The notes: generated by a model not told the origin, from the sequence alone. Counted from the first letter of the stretch, positions 8,121 through 17,005 are shown. The stretch is 64,000 nucleotides of DNA from Planctomycetota bacterium (GCA_020631815.1 JACKGW010000008.1:1-64000); one strand, 5' to 3'. A program made the numbers and translations.

Positions 8121-10307
8121 ATGCAGCTCCAGGCTTGCACCAAGTGCGGTGCCCAGTTCGACGTGTCGGGCTTCCAGCCCGGGCAGTCCTTCTCCTGCGG
8201 CGCCTGCGGTGCCGTCCTTGTTGCCGGCGGACGTGTCGCAGGCGGAGGTGAGGCCGCCATGGCCGGCTCCGCGAGCAGCCGCAAGCCGGGCACGGCGCGC
8301 AAGGCCGCCGCGGGTGCGGCCCCCGCCGCTTCGGCGACGCGCGCCCCGGCAGGTCGCGCGCCCCGCGGCCCCGCCGGCAAGTCGCCCGGCCGCGGCGGTC
8401 GTCAGTACGTCCCCGTGGATCGTGACGGCGGCGCCAAGAGCCCCAAGGCCGCGCGCCCGTCCCGCAGCGGTCGCTCGAGCCGCGAGGCGGCTCCGGCTCG
8501 CGAAGAGCGTGCAGCGCGTGGTTCGCGTGGGGAGAAGAAGGGCGGCGTCAACCCCGTCGTCGTGGGCTCCATCCTCGGTGCGGTCGTGCTCGGCGTCCTC
8601 GGCCTCGTGCTGTTCGGCAGCGGCGGCGACAAGAAGACGGACGGCGCCAACGGCACCAGTGCGTCGAGCGGCAGCGGCGGCTCGGGCGGCACGAACGCTT
8701 CGGGCGGCGGCTCCGGTACGGGCAACGGCACGGGATCCGGTGGCGGCAACGCCGCGCCGACCGTGGCGCCGCCGACCTACACGGCCGCCGAGGTCATGGG
8801 TGAGTACGGCACGAACCCGCCGACCACGAAGAAGCAGTGGCTGGCCGTCGTGGACAAGCTGGAGGCCCTGGGTGCCGACCAGGCCGCACAGAACGCCCTC
8901 GGTGTCGTCTACCGTGCCTACGTCGCCACGATCGACGGTCGCGCCGACCCCAAGGCCCATCGCTTCCTCGGGCACCGCGAGTTCGTCCTCACCGGCGACG
9001 ACGAGTCGACCTACAACGACATCGCGCGCTCCGACCTCGAGTTCATGCGCGGCGTCAAGGCCGCCAAGGACAAGCGCTGGTTCACCTCGGAAGAAGAGGA
9101 AGACTGGCAGCTGGCGCAGTCCGCGCTCAAGGAGATGCGTGAGTACATGCATCGCCTGGAGACGGACCGCGAGTTCCGCGCAGGCATCGCGATCCGCGGC
9201 AACCTGGCCAACCAGGAGTTCTTCAAGGAGTACAACTTCGTCGGTCACTGGGCGAGCCCGTGGCTCATCTGCTACAGCTCGAACGATCGTCTGAGCGAGT
9301 ACGACCTGCTGTCCATCGAGGACGCCTCCGAGCGCAAGGCGCGCCGCGAAGAGCTCGCGGCCAAGCGCGCCCAGTACGAGCGCCTCGTGGCCGAGAAGGG
9401 CCACATGGTCCAGCAGCTCTACGGGCAGTGGATGAAGGTGTTCGGCGAGGCTCTCGAGCTCAAGCCCCTCATGGACGAGTACGGCGGTCGCCCCGACTAC
9501 CCGATCGGCGTCCGCTCCTTCGGCGACGGCTGCCCCATGGTGATGTGGGTCTTCGACAACCGTGCTTCGTGGGACGAGTTCCACCAGAAGGTCAAGAAGG
9601 AGCTCATTCCCCACTTCGCGGCTGGCTACTTCTCGGGCGAGTCCGAGATGGTCATGCTCTACGACGAGGGCGAGGGCACGGCCGACCGCGTCTTCGAGAT
9701 CGGCAAGACGGTCCACGAGGGCGTGCACCAGCTCGAGCACTTCTTCTCGCGTCAGAAGAACAACTGGCGCAAGCCGCCGTTCAGCCAGGACTTCCTCGGC
9801 GAGGGCATCGCGGAGTGGCTCGGCTCGGTCAAGATGAACGACAAGTACGAGCTCGAGTTCATCGGCATCAACGTGACGCGCCTGGGCGAGGCCCAGGGCA
9901 TGAACAAGATGCTCGAGGCCGGTGGCAAGGAGTACAAGTTCTTCCCGCTCGAGTTCATGACGTCCTGCCGCTCGTACAGCGAGCCGCAGCAGTACGCGGT
10001 TACCGAGTGGGGGCTCGACACCAACTTCGGGATGTCGATGTACTACCAGCAGTCCTGGGGCTTCGTGTACTTCCTGAACACGTACCAGAACGGCAAGTAC
10101 TGGCCCAAGTTCCTCAAGTTCGTGGACCTGATGATGCAGCGGCCGAAGGGTGACAACAGCGTGTCGCCCTACTTCAAGCAGGCCTTCGACATCACGGGCG
10201 AAGAAGACTGGGAAGACCTGGACGACGAGTTCCAGCCGTTCATGAAGAGCTTGCTCGACATGGACCTCAAGCCCTATCGCTACACCCCCCCTCCCCGCAA
10301 GCGCTAA
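8121..10307 (+). CDS. zinc-ribbon, membrane-anchored gluzincin-like protein
   Basis: A 728-residue protein. Residues ~6-35 form a zinc ribbon (CTKCGAQFD ... CGACGAVL). A basic Ala/Arg/Pro-rich region follows, then one membrane helix (VVVGSILGAVVLGVLGLVLFG, about residues 143-165) and a Gly/Ser-rich linker. The large C-terminal domain contains HEGVHQLEHFF at about residues 532-542, a thermolysin-like HExxH-type site written HEGVH, and GEGIAEWLG about 25 residues further, where a third metal ligand Glu would sit. This resembles DUF1570-type gluzincins of planctomycetes. The N-terminus should be cytoplasmic and the peptidase-like domain periplasmic. Proteolysis is inferred; the substrate is unknown. 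No neighbouring partner is evident. Confidence 0.78.
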   Translation: MQLQACTKCGAQFDVSGFQPGQSFSCGACGAVLVAGGRVAGGGEAAMAGSASSRKPGTARKAAAGAAPAASATRAPAGRAPRGPAGKSPGRGGRQYVPVDRDGGAKSPKAARPSRSGRSSREAAPAREERAARGSRGEKKGGVNPVVVGSILGAVVLGVLGLVLFGSGGDKKTDGANGTSASSGSGGSGGTNASGGGSGTGNGTGSGGGNAAPTVAPPTYTAAEVMGEYGTNPPTTKKQWLAVVDKLEALGADQAAQNALGVVYRAYVATIDGRADPKAHRFLGHREFVLTGDDESTYNDIARSDLEFMRGVKAAKDKRWFTSEEEEDWQLAQSALKEMREYMHRLETDREFRAGIAIRGNLANQEFFKEYNFVGHWASPWLICYSSNDRLSEYDLLSIEDASERKARREELAAKRAQYERLVAEKGHMVQQLYGQWMKVFGEALELKPLMDEYGGRPDYPIGVRSFGDGCPMVMWVFDNRASWDEFHQKVKKELIPHFAAGYFSGESEMVMLYDEGEGTADRVFEIGKTVHEGVHQLEHFFSRQKNNWRKPPFSQDFLGEGIAEWLGSVKMNDKYELEFIGINVTRLGEAQGMNKMLEAGGKEYKFFPLEFMTSCRSYSEPQQYAVTEWGLDTNFGMSMYYQQSWGFVYFLNTYQNGKYWPKFLKFVDLMMQRPKGDNSVSPYFKQAFDITGEEDWEDLDDEFQPFMKSLLDMDLKPYRYTPPPRKR

Positions 10308-10355
10308 GGGGCGAGTCGCACGCGAGTCGTCCCGTCGGTGGGGCGGCTCGCCAGT

Positions 10356-10445
10356 TGCTCGGTCCCGCACCACCATCGGCTCCTGACGTGAACAGACCAC
10401 GCGGCGTCGCCGATGGTGGCGCGCTACCTTCGCCCTGGCGACCCG
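10356..10445. repeat. family B hairpin repeat, copy 2 (inverted)
   Basis: Arms 10367-10380 (GCACCACCATCGGC) and 10409-10422 (GCCGATGGTGGCGC). The order of the arms is the reverse complement of copies 1 and 3, and the loop has drifted. The 3' neighbour is also inverted (family A copy 3), so the whole block is flipped. Confidence 0.8.
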
Positions 10446-10528
10446 ATGGCGAGGGGGAGACCCCTGATCCGGTCGGCGAGGGTCGCTGGCAGCGGACTCC
10501 GTGGACCTTGCACTCGGGGTGCGGGGAC

Positions 10529-10616
10529 GAGCCGGGTGAGATCTTCCCTTCACGCCCGGGCGGATGACCTCATGGCGGTGCGCGGCGCCGCGTGAAGTGG
10601 AGATCTCACCGGGCTC
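10529..10616. repeat. family A hairpin repeat, copy 3 (inverted)
   Basis: Arms 10529-10555 (starts GAGCCGGGTGAGATCT) and 10590-10616 (ends CTCACCGGGCTC). It is the reverse complement of the copies at 5815, 6005 and 17006, with a different loop. The flanking CTCGGTACGCGAGCCACG after it is found again at about 10763-10780. Confidence 0.85.
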
Positions 10617-10629
10617 GGTACGCGAGCCA

Positions 10630-10781
10630 CGGGGGTCTCGAGCAACCAGCGCGCGGGGTCTGACCCCAAGCGACGGCCGCACTACGGTGTCTGACACCGT
10701 GCCCCCGTCGCTTCGCGCCGAGGCACGGCTTCAGACACCTCCGCGCGTGGCCGCTGAACGGGGCTCGGTACGCGAGCCACG
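10630..10781. repeat. family C repeat, copy 3 (inverted)
   Basis: Contains GGGGTCTGACCCC, then CGGTGTCTGACACCGTG (a longer palindrome), GTCGCTTCGCGCCGAGGC and TTCAGACACCTCCGCGCG, the reverse complement of the family C order at 16832-16985. The remaining stretch to the start of the next gene at 10939 shows no further structure. Confidence 0.75.
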
Positions 10782-10938
10782 GCGGCCCCAAGCCAGCGCG
10801 TTTCCCCCCGGAGCCACCGTGCGCGGCGAGGGAGTCAACGAATCCCTCGCACCTGGGGCGGGATGCCGGGAACCTCTGGCGGGTGCGGCCCGTTCGTGCC
10901 GTGAAGCCCCCGTGGGGGGGGCGACCGGAGCCTGCTTG

Positions 10939-13092
10939 ATGCCCGGCGACGCAGCCACCGCCCGTCCGAGCACCCCGCCGTGGTTGCTGCCCCTTCTGCT
11001 CCTGCTGGCCATCCTGGCCGCCTCACGTGCCGCCTCGGCCGCGTGGATCGAGGATGACCGCGGCTGGGTCCGCGACGACCCTGCCGTCCTCGCGGGTCTC
11101 GAGGGTGCGCGCGAGATCCTCGCCGACGGTCGACCCCAAGCGACGCCCTTGGGCCGCCCCGAGCGGCCGCTCGCGCGCTTGTCGCTCGCCCTCGAGCGGG
11201 AGCTGGATGGCGACGGCGAAGCGACGCCGCGCATCCACCACCTGGGCAGCATCGCGTGGCACCTGCTGGCGGTCGCGCTGCTGTTCTTCGTGATTCGTGG
11301 CCAGTGGGGCCGCATCGACGTCGCGGCATTCGGTGCGGGGCTGTTTGCACTGCATCCGCTCGCGGCTCCGGCCGTGACGGCGATCGCCGAGCGTGGCCAG
11401 CTCGTGGCCCTGGTCTTCGCGCTTGCGGCGACACTCTGCTGGCAGCGCACCGCGCGTGAGGGCTGGGTGTGGTGGGGGCCCGCGCTGCTGCTGGCCCTGC
11501 TCGCGCCGTTCGCACATCGCACCGCCCTGGCTTGGCCCTTGGTGCTGCTGGCCTGGGGGCCTCCGGTAGGCGCGTCCCGTCCGCGCACGGCAGGTCGCCT
11601 GGCGACGCTCTTGTTCGCCGTGCCGGTCGCGGTGGCCCTCATCGTGGGCTTGCAGCCCGCCGCCGCCCCGGCGGGCCTCCCAGCCGCGCGGCCCGCGGAC
11701 GCCCTCGTGATCTCGCTGCTGGGGATCGGCCGCACCCTTCTGCGCTTCGTGCTGCCGGTCAACCTCGTCGACGACGCACGCGTCGAGGCGGTCTTGGCGG
11801 GCCGCTTCGGGCTCGATGTGGGCGCGTGGATCCTCGTGGCCCTGGTCGTCGGAACGGCTCTCGTCCTCGTGGCGCGCCTCGTGACGCGTCGCAGCGGGAG
11901 GAGCGACCAGCTCCTCGGCGCCATCCTGCTCCTCGGACTCGGCCACGCGCTGTTGCTCCCGCTCGCCGCGGGCCTCGAAGTGCGCGCTGCGTACGGACTG
12001 CTGCCGGCCCTCGTCGCCGCTGCGGCGTTCGTCGTGGCGCGAGCCACGCGCGCCGTGGCGCGGCCCCGGGCGATCGCATGGGGGAGCGTCGCACTCGCGG
12101 CCCTGGCTCTGGTCGTCTTGGCACGCGACGTCTCCGGCAGCTTCCACGACGAGCCCACGCGTCTGGAGCGCAGGCTGGCGCGCAACCCCGATGACGTGTT
12201 GGCCTTGGAAGGCCTGTCCACGTTCCATCGCCGTGAGGCCGCTCGGCTGCGCGGCCTGGCAGCGCGCCTGCCCGCGCACGACGAAGCGCGCGGCCAGCTG
12301 AACTGGGATGCGCGGCAGCACGTGCAGCAGGCGCTCGGGGCCGCGCGCCAGGCGACGCAGCATCCGATCGGCTACCGTCGAAGCGCCAGCTGGGCGGGGC
12401 TGGGACTGGCCTTGCTGGCCGACGGCAAGCCGCCCGCGGCCCGTCCGTGGCTGGAGCGTGCGGCGCAGCTGGACACCTCGCTCAAGGACCCCGAGAAGCT
12501 GAAGGCCACGGCAGGGTCACCCGCCGCCCTCGAGCAGGCGGAGATGTTCCACGCGCTCGGGCAGGTCTACGCGACCACCGCGGACCCCGACAAGTCCCTG
12601 GAGCCGTACGTCTTCGCTGCCGCACTGGCTCCCGACGACGTCCGCTACTTGCAGCGTGCGGGCCTGGCCTTGGATGCCGCCGGACGGTTCAGCGAGGGCC
12701 TGCCGTACTTGGAGCGTGCCTGGGAGAAGGCGCCGCGTGCGCAGAAGGCCACCCTGCGCAAGCTGATCGAGCGTGAGCGCGAGACCGTGAGCCGTCGCGT
12801 TGACCAGATCGTCGAGGAAGGTCGTGAGGCGCTCTCGCGCGGCGACTACCTGGACGCGCGACGTCGGTTCGAAGCAGCCCTCATCCTCGACCCCGACAGC
12901 ATCGATGCCTTGGTCGAGGGCGGCTACCTCGGTGGCTGGCACTTCGGCCGCTACGAAGAGGGCCTCGAGCGCTTGGAGCGGGCCGAGCGTCTGCTGCGCG
13001 AAGCAGGGCTCCCCGAGGACGATCCCGCACGCGCGCGCGTGGTGACACGCCGCGAGGACCTCTTGGAGCGCCTACGCAAGGAATCCGAGTAG
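10939..13092 (+). CDS. TMTC-like GT-C membrane glycosyltransferase with TPR domain
   Basis: A 717-residue protein whose N-terminal ~410 residues are membrane helices and whose C-terminal ~280 residues are tetratricopeptide-like helices. The membrane part starts with a hydrophobic helix followed by WIEDDRGWVRDDPAVL, the acidic loop typical of GT-C glycosyltransferases, then RPLARLSLALE, HHLGSIAWHLLAV and FALHPLAAPAVTAIAERGQL. That order matches TMTC/PMT-like proteins (protein O-mannosyltransferase relatives). The C-terminal part has repeated helix pairs ending in a full TPR-like stretch (REALSRGDYLDARRRFEAALILDPDS). ATG 10939 was chosen because it begins directly before the first helix. Transfer of a sugar from a polyprenyl donor to an exported protein is inferred. 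Confidence 0.75.
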   Translation: MPGDAATARPSTPPWLLPLLLLLAILAASRAASAAWIEDDRGWVRDDPAVLAGLEGAREILADGRPQATPLGRPERPLARLSLALERELDGDGEATPRIHHLGSIAWHLLAVALLFFVIRGQWGRIDVAAFGAGLFALHPLAAPAVTAIAERGQLVALVFALAATLCWQRTAREGWVWWGPALLLALLAPFAHRTALAWPLVLLAWGPPVGASRPRTAGRLATLLFAVPVAVALIVGLQPAAAPAGLPAARPADALVISLLGIGRTLLRFVLPVNLVDDARVEAVLAGRFGLDVGAWILVALVVGTALVLVARLVTRRSGRSDQLLGAILLLGLGHALLLPLAAGLEVRAAYGLLPALVAAAAFVVARATRAVARPRAIAWGSVALAALALVVLARDVSGSFHDEPTRLERRLARNPDDVLALEGLSTFHRREAARLRGLAARLPAHDEARGQLNWDARQHVQQALGAARQATQHPIGYRRSASWAGLGLALLADGKPPAARPWLERAAQLDTSLKDPEKLKATAGSPAALEQAEMFHALGQVYATTADPDKSLEPYVFAAALAPDDVRYLQRAGLALDAAGRFSEGLPYLERAWEKAPRAQKATLRKLIERERETVSRRVDQIVEEGREALSRGDYLDARRRFEAALILDPDSIDALVEGGYLGGWHFGRYEEGLERLERAERLLREAGLPEDDPARARVVTRREDLLERLRKESE

Positions 13093-13103
13093 GCGCAGGT
13101 CTC

Positions 13104-13511
13104 TTACTCGCTCGGGGGCTCTTCGGCAGCGGGGCGAAGGCGCGGCGGCAGCTGGTCCGCGATACGCCGCAGCTCGTCGTCGGCGCCGAGCGCCACCCAC
13201 GCGTGGCGGGCGTCGAGGAACCGGCCCGCGGCCTCGGCGGCACGCGCAGCTTCGCGCAGCTCGTCGTCGGCGATGTCATTGCCCGCGCGGCGCATGGCGA
13301 GCAGCAGGAACGTCTGCCCTCGACGCAGCGCTTCCTTGCGCAGGGTGCCCACCAGGGGCGCGCCCGGCCGGCGCTCGTAGAGCAGCCACGCCTCGGCCAA
13401 ACGGTCTGCCGCGATCAGCGTCTGGGCCACGGCCTCGCGCTCGGCGTCCGGGGCCTCGCCATACTTCAGGCGCCGCATCGCCAACGCGTCGGGGACGGAC
13501 GTCCGTGCCAT
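13104..13511 (-). CDS. small alpha-helical hypothetical protein
   Basis: A 135-residue soluble protein rich in Ala, Arg, Glu and Leu, predicted to be all alpha-helical (for example DAEREAVAQTLIAADRLAEAWLLYERR, DDELREAARAAEAAGRFLDARHAWVALG). The pattern of paired amphipathic helices resembles TPR or other solenoid repeats, but no family is recognised. ATG 13511 has GAGGAG just upstream on the minus strand. It converges with the TMTC-like gene, whose stop lies 12 bases away, and is divergent from the HU/IHF gene. Function unknown. Confidence 0.7.
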   Translation of the reverse strand: MARTSVPDALAMRRLKYGEAPDAEREAVAQTLIAADRLAEAWLLYERRPGAPLVGTLRKEALRRGQTFLLLAMRRAGNDIADDELREAARAAEAAGRFLDARHAWVALGADDELRRIADQLPPRLRPAAEEPPSE

Positions 13512-13609
13512 GGCTACTCCTCGGGCCGTCGGGGCGGGCAAGCATGTCCCGGTCCGCACGGGGACGCCAGCCGTGCCCGTGCGTTCGCCGTGGCCTGCTC
13601 CCACGCCCT

Positions 13610-13638
13610 TTGACACGGCCCGCGGGCGCTCCTAACGT
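13610..13638 (+). promoter_or_regulatory. candidate sigma-70 promoter for the HU/IHF gene
   Basis: TTGACA at 13610-13615 and TAACGT at 13633-13638 are separated by 17 bases. The -35 box is a perfect consensus match, rare in DNA of this GC content. It faces the HU/IHF gene, which starts about 100 bases downstream. The -10 box is weak. Confidence 0.5.
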
Positions 13639-13741
13639 GGCCTGCCTCAAGGAACTACGGCGACGGGTGTCGTCCGCCGCGGCGCGGTGCGCCGGGGCGG
13701 GCCTCCTGTCTGCCGGGTCCTGCCGCGGAGTCTCCGGCCGC

Positions 13742-14176
13742 ATGACGCCCGCCTCGCTTCCTCCCCAGGACCTGCCGCACCCGAGCTCCCCGGGCGACGA
13801 GCGCCCGACGGGCGCGGGCTCGGGCGGCGTGGAGCCGCGACGCCCTGCGGGCGGGGAGGGTGTCAAGCCCCCTCGTACCGTGACCAAGAAGGAGCTCGTG
13901 ACGCGCATCGCGGAGCGCACGTCCCAGACCAAGGTCGTGGTCAAGGACGTCATCCAGATGTTCCTCGACGACATCATCGACGAGCTGGCCCGCGGCAACC
14001 GCTTGGAGTTCCGCGAGTTCGGCGTGTTCGAGGTCAAGGCGCGTTCGGCGCGCCGCGCCCAGAACCCCCGCACGCTGGTCAAGGTCGACGTGCCCGCCAA
14101 GCGCGTCGTCAAGTTCAAGGTCGGGCGGACCATGCGCAACCGCGTCGAGAACGCCAAGCGGCCGGGGCCCGCGTAG
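13742..14176 (+). CDS. HU/IHF-family DNA-binding protein with N-terminal extension
   Basis: A 144-residue protein whose last ~95 residues are a standard HU/IHF fold: TKKELVTRIAERTSQTKVVVKDVIQMFLDDIIDELARG (helical dimer body), then RLEFREFGVFEVKARSARRAQNPRTL, which includes the DNA-minor-groove arm region with the NPRT motif where HU has NPxT. These proteins bend DNA and shape the nucleoid. The first ~45 residues are a Pro/Gly/Ser-rich, probably disordered extension. ATG 13742 was taken; GTG 13880, giving a protein starting right at TKKEL, is a real alternative, since neither has a strong ribosome site. A promoter is proposed at 13610-13638. Which of HU or IHF it replaces cannot be told. Confidence 0.88.
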   Translation: MTPASLPPQDLPHPSSPGDERPTGAGSGGVEPRRPAGGEGVKPPRTVTKKELVTRIAERTSQTKVVVKDVIQMFLDDIIDELARGNRLEFREFGVFEVKARSARRAQNPRTLVKVDVPAKRVVKFKVGRTMRNRVENAKRPGPA

Positions 14177-14273
14177 GGGACGGGGCACTCGACCGGGCCT
14201 CGGTGGATCCAGACGCTGGCCAAACAGCACGCGTTTCCCCGATCCTGGGGGCGGGCTACGCGGAGATTCCCTC

Positions 14274-15242
14274 ATGGGTCGCATCATCGTGATCGTCCTG
14301 GCACTTGGCGGCGCGATCACGGGCACGCTCGCCCTGCTCGATCGCCCGTCGGCGCCGCAGGTCAACGCACCGTCGGCCAGCGCCTCGGACCCGCTCGACC
14401 AAGCGCTCCTCACCCGCGCCCGCGATGTGTTTCGTAGCGAGGCGCAGCCCGTCCTGAAGGACTTCGAGGAGCGCTTGCGGACCATCGAGCGCCTGCAAGA
14501 GGAGATCGGGCGCAGCGTGGCCGTGGCCGAGTCCATCGTCGAGGACGCGCGTCTGGCGGGCGGCAGTGGGGGCAAGGGCCTCGACCAGGAGGCGCTTGGT
14601 CCGCTCCGCGGCCGGATCGAAGAGCAACGCATCCGCCTCACCACGCTGATCAGCGCGCTCGATGCCCTGACCGAGCGCGTCGCCGCCGTGGAAGCGCGTC
14701 CGCCCGAGGTGATCCGCGAGATCGTGCGAGAGGGCGGCGCGGCCCCGAGCGGCGGATCTTCGGACCGCGGATCCTCGGACGCGCCCACCTTGCCGCCTGA
14801 GGACGAGCCGGACCCCGTCGCGACGCAGGCGGAGATCGCCCAGGCCTTGAACGATCTCTACGGGCAGGACGTGGGGGTGGTGTTCCGAGCCATGGAGCTG
14901 GTGCGCAAGCACAAGATCTTCGCGGCAGTGCCACGCCTCTTGGAGATCCTCGCCAACCACAAGGCGGTGTTCGCTCGCCAAGCCGCCGCCGCGACGCTTG
15001 GAGCGCTCGAGGCAGCGGACGGCGTCGTGGGTCTGCTCGACGCCCTGGTCGACTCGGAGAACCGGGTAGGCCAGCAGGCCTTTCGTTCGCTACGCGACAT
15101 CACGGGCATCGAGCAAGAGCTCGACCCGACGGCGCGCGTCGCCGAACGCCGACGCATGCGCGGCGTCATCCAGCAGTGGTGGCGCATGCACGAGGACGAA
15201 GTGCGCGCCCGCTTGGGTCAACCCAAGAAGGACGCCGAGTAG
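14274..15242 (+). CDS. membrane-anchored coiled-coil/HEAT-repeat protein (paralogue 1)
   Basis: A 322-residue protein starting with one membrane helix (MGRIIVIVLALGGAITGTLALL). Residues ~45-150 form a probable coiled coil (VLKDFEERLRTIERLQEEIG; IEEQRIRLTTLISALDALTERVAAVEARP), followed by a Ser/Asp/Pro-rich linker and HEAT-like pairs (FAAVPRLLEILANHKAVFARQAAAATLGALEA). It ends with DITGIEQELD and VIQQWWRMHEDEVRARLGQP, almost the same ending as the next gene, so the two are tandem paralogues. The bulk should lie outside the membrane. No catalytic motif is seen. It probably mediates protein-protein contacts; the partner is unknown. Confidence 0.75.
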   Translation: MGRIIVIVLALGGAITGTLALLDRPSAPQVNAPSASASDPLDQALLTRARDVFRSEAQPVLKDFEERLRTIERLQEEIGRSVAVAESIVEDARLAGGSGGKGLDQEALGPLRGRIEEQRIRLTTLISALDALTERVAAVEARPPEVIREIVREGGAAPSGGSSDRGSSDAPTLPPEDEPDPVATQAEIAQALNDLYGQDVGVVFRAMELVRKHKIFAAVPRLLEILANHKAVFARQAAAATLGALEAADGVVGLLDALVDSENRVGQQAFRSLRDITGIEQELDPTARVAERRRMRGVIQQWWRMHEDEVRARLGQPKKDAE

Positions 15243-15491
15243 CGCACCCGGCCCCGGAGGCCTCCGCGCGGGCCTTGGGCGTGGTCCCCGCCGTCGGTGC
15301 GTGTGCCCGTGGGGCGCACCGGCGGGCGGACGGGCCACGCTGCGCCCCCCCGGGAGACGGTCTGCACGGGACCCGGCCTTCTTTTCGCTGCCAACGCGCG
15401 GCACGGACGTTGCCAAGGGATGGCCGGCCCGGGTCCGGGGCTCGGTCGTCCGATCAGCCCCGCCCGCCCGTATCCTTGCGAAGGAGGTTTG

Positions 15492-16649
15492 ATGAGCCTC
15501 GCCCCGTCGTTCCGCCGTCCCGGCGGCGCCTTGCACCCTGGAAGGCAGGCCCCCATGGACATCCGCTTCTGCAGCGTCTGCAACGAGTCGATTCCGGATG
15601 CCGACTTCGACGCCGGCCGCGCCATCACCGCGGGTGGCCGCAGCCAGCACGTTGCCTGCGCCTTGGAGCGCGCCACGCGCATGGGCTCGGCCCGTTCGTG
15701 GTGGACCTCGCTCCTCGCGCTGTATGCCGCGGCCGCCACCACGTTCCTGCTCGTGGCATGGCTCGGTCGCGACAAGGTGCCCACCGAGCCCACGGCCGTC
15801 CCGGCCGTCACGCAAGCCCGCATCGCAGATGCGACGAAGGCCAGCGAGGGCCGCGTCGTGGACCTCCTGGAGAAGCGCTTCGAGGCGTTCGGCTCCGCGT
15901 TCGTCCGTGACGAGGTGGAACCGCGCGTCGGCATGGTCAGCACCAGCTTGCGCGAAGAGATCCAGGCGCTCGACAAGCGGAGCGCCGGGTCCGACGTCGT
16001 GCTCGACGAGCGCATCGTGGCCATCGGCAAGCGTCAGGACGGTGTCGAGAACCAGGTGACGTTGCTCACGCAGTGGCACGACGCCATCCAGCGTCAGGCC
16101 GATGCCCTGGAAGAGGGGCTGCGTCGCGTGACGGAGCGGCCCCCGGCTCCGGTGGAGGCGCCCACGCCTGCCCCGGCCGACGAGCCCGCCGCGGGCGCCG
16201 GCGACCCCGAGGTGGACGTCGCGCACGAAGCGGACTTGGCCAAGTGGATCCAGGCGCTCTCCGACAAGGACCCGGACCTCGTCTTCACCGCCACGAGCGA
16301 GCTCGGTCGGCTGAAGGACATCCGGGCCACGAGCCCCCTGATCCAGGTTCTCACGACGCACGACGACGAGTTTCCGCGCGCAGGCGCTGCGGGCGCGCTG
16401 GGCATGATCCGCGCGGCCGATGCCGTGCCGGCGCTGATCGAGGCCCTGCTCGACAAGGACGAGCTGGTCCAGGCGGCCGCGGGCGACGCCGTGGAGAAGA
16501 TCACGGAGCAGCGCTTCGACTTCGCGAGTGGCCTCGCACTCCGCGAGCGCAAGAACATCCAGCGCGCCATGCGCAAGTGGTGGAAGGACAACGAGTCGGC
16601 CGTGCGCGAGCGCCTCGGGCAGCCTCTCGTGACCGAGGGCGGCAACTGA
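15492..16649 (+). CDS. zinc-finger-like, membrane-anchored HEAT-repeat protein (paralogue 2)
   Basis: A 385-residue protein if it starts at ATG 15492, which has a perfect AAGGAGG at 15481-15487; ATG 15555 would give 364 residues and no ribosome site. Near the N-terminus is FCSVCNESIPDADFD ... HVAC, a short metal-binding knuckle. Then come one membrane helix (SLLALYAAAATTFLLVAWLG), a long helical coiled-coil stretch, and an Ala/Pro-rich linker. HEAT-like units follow (ATSPLIQVLTTHDDEFPRAGAAGALGMI; AVPALIEALLDKDELVQAAAGDAVEKI). The end, MRKWWKDNESAVRERLGQP, mirrors the upstream gene. The layout suggests a cytoplasmic zinc knuckle joined to an extracytoplasmic scaffold. Function unknown. Confidence 0.75.
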   Translation: MSLAPSFRRPGGALHPGRQAPMDIRFCSVCNESIPDADFDAGRAITAGGRSQHVACALERATRMGSARSWWTSLLALYAAAATTFLLVAWLGRDKVPTEPTAVPAVTQARIADATKASEGRVVDLLEKRFEAFGSAFVRDEVEPRVGMVSTSLREEIQALDKRSAGSDVVLDERIVAIGKRQDGVENQVTLLTQWHDAIQRQADALEEGLRRVTERPPAPVEAPTPAPADEPAAGAGDPEVDVAHEADLAKWIQALSDKDPDLVFTATSELGRLKDIRATSPLIQVLTTHDDEFPRAGAAGALGMIRAADAVPALIEALLDKDELVQAAAGDAVEKITEQRFDFASGLALRERKNIQRAMRKWWKDNESAVRERLGQPLVTEGGN

Positions 16650-16692
16650 TCTCCGACCCCGGTCGGTCTTCCGTGCTGCGAGCCCGTGCGTG

Positions 16693-16827
16693 ATGGCCTC
16701 AGGCGCCCCGGGCCGTCGTCCCTCGCGCCCGCCCTGGTGGCGGGCCCTCAAGTTCCTCGCCGCCCTCGCCCTCGCCGCCACCGCGGCCCTGGCCCTCACT
16801 TCGTGGCTGCGTGGCCTCTCGCCCTAG
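16693..16827 (+). CDS. possible small single-helix membrane protein (44 residues)
   Basis: A short open frame after the HEAT paralogue: an Arg/Pro-rich start (MASGAPGRRPSRPPWW) followed by one clear hydrophobic helix (LKFLAALALAATAALALTSW). It ends one base before the family C repeat text. There is no strong ribosome site, so it may be chance. The positive-inside N-terminus and helix make it worth keeping. No family recognised. Confidence 0.4.
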   Translation: MASGAPGRRPSRPPWWRALKFLAALALAATAALALTSWLRGLSP

Positions 16828-16985
16828 CGCGCGGAGGTGTCTGAACCCGTGCCTGGGAGCGAAGCGACACTGGCGCGGGGTCTGACACCGTAGTGCGCCC
16901 CTCGCTTGGGGTCAGACCCCGTGCCCGCGGCGACGCTTCGCGCCACCGCATCACGGGATCAGACCCCGCGCGGTCGTTGCTCGGG
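16826..16985. repeat. family C repeat, copy 4 (uninterrupted reference copy)
   Basis: Order: GCGCGCGGAGGTGTCTGAAC, CCTGGGAGCGAAGCGACACT, GGGGTCTGACACCG (16877-16890), GGGGTCAGACCCC (about 16909-16920), CGACGCTTCGCGCCACCGC, GATCAGACCCCGCGCGG. This copy shows the empty insertion site that corresponds to the element at 4183-5694. It runs into family A copy 4 and family B copy 3. Confidence 0.8.
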
Positions 16986-17005
16986 ACCCCCGTGGCTCGC
17001 GTACC

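Noticed and set aside
7920..10697. A 925-codon minus-strand open frame
   Set aside because: It is the reverse complement of the gluzincin-like gene, with Leu/Val/His/Asp-rich low-complexity text and no recognisable domain.
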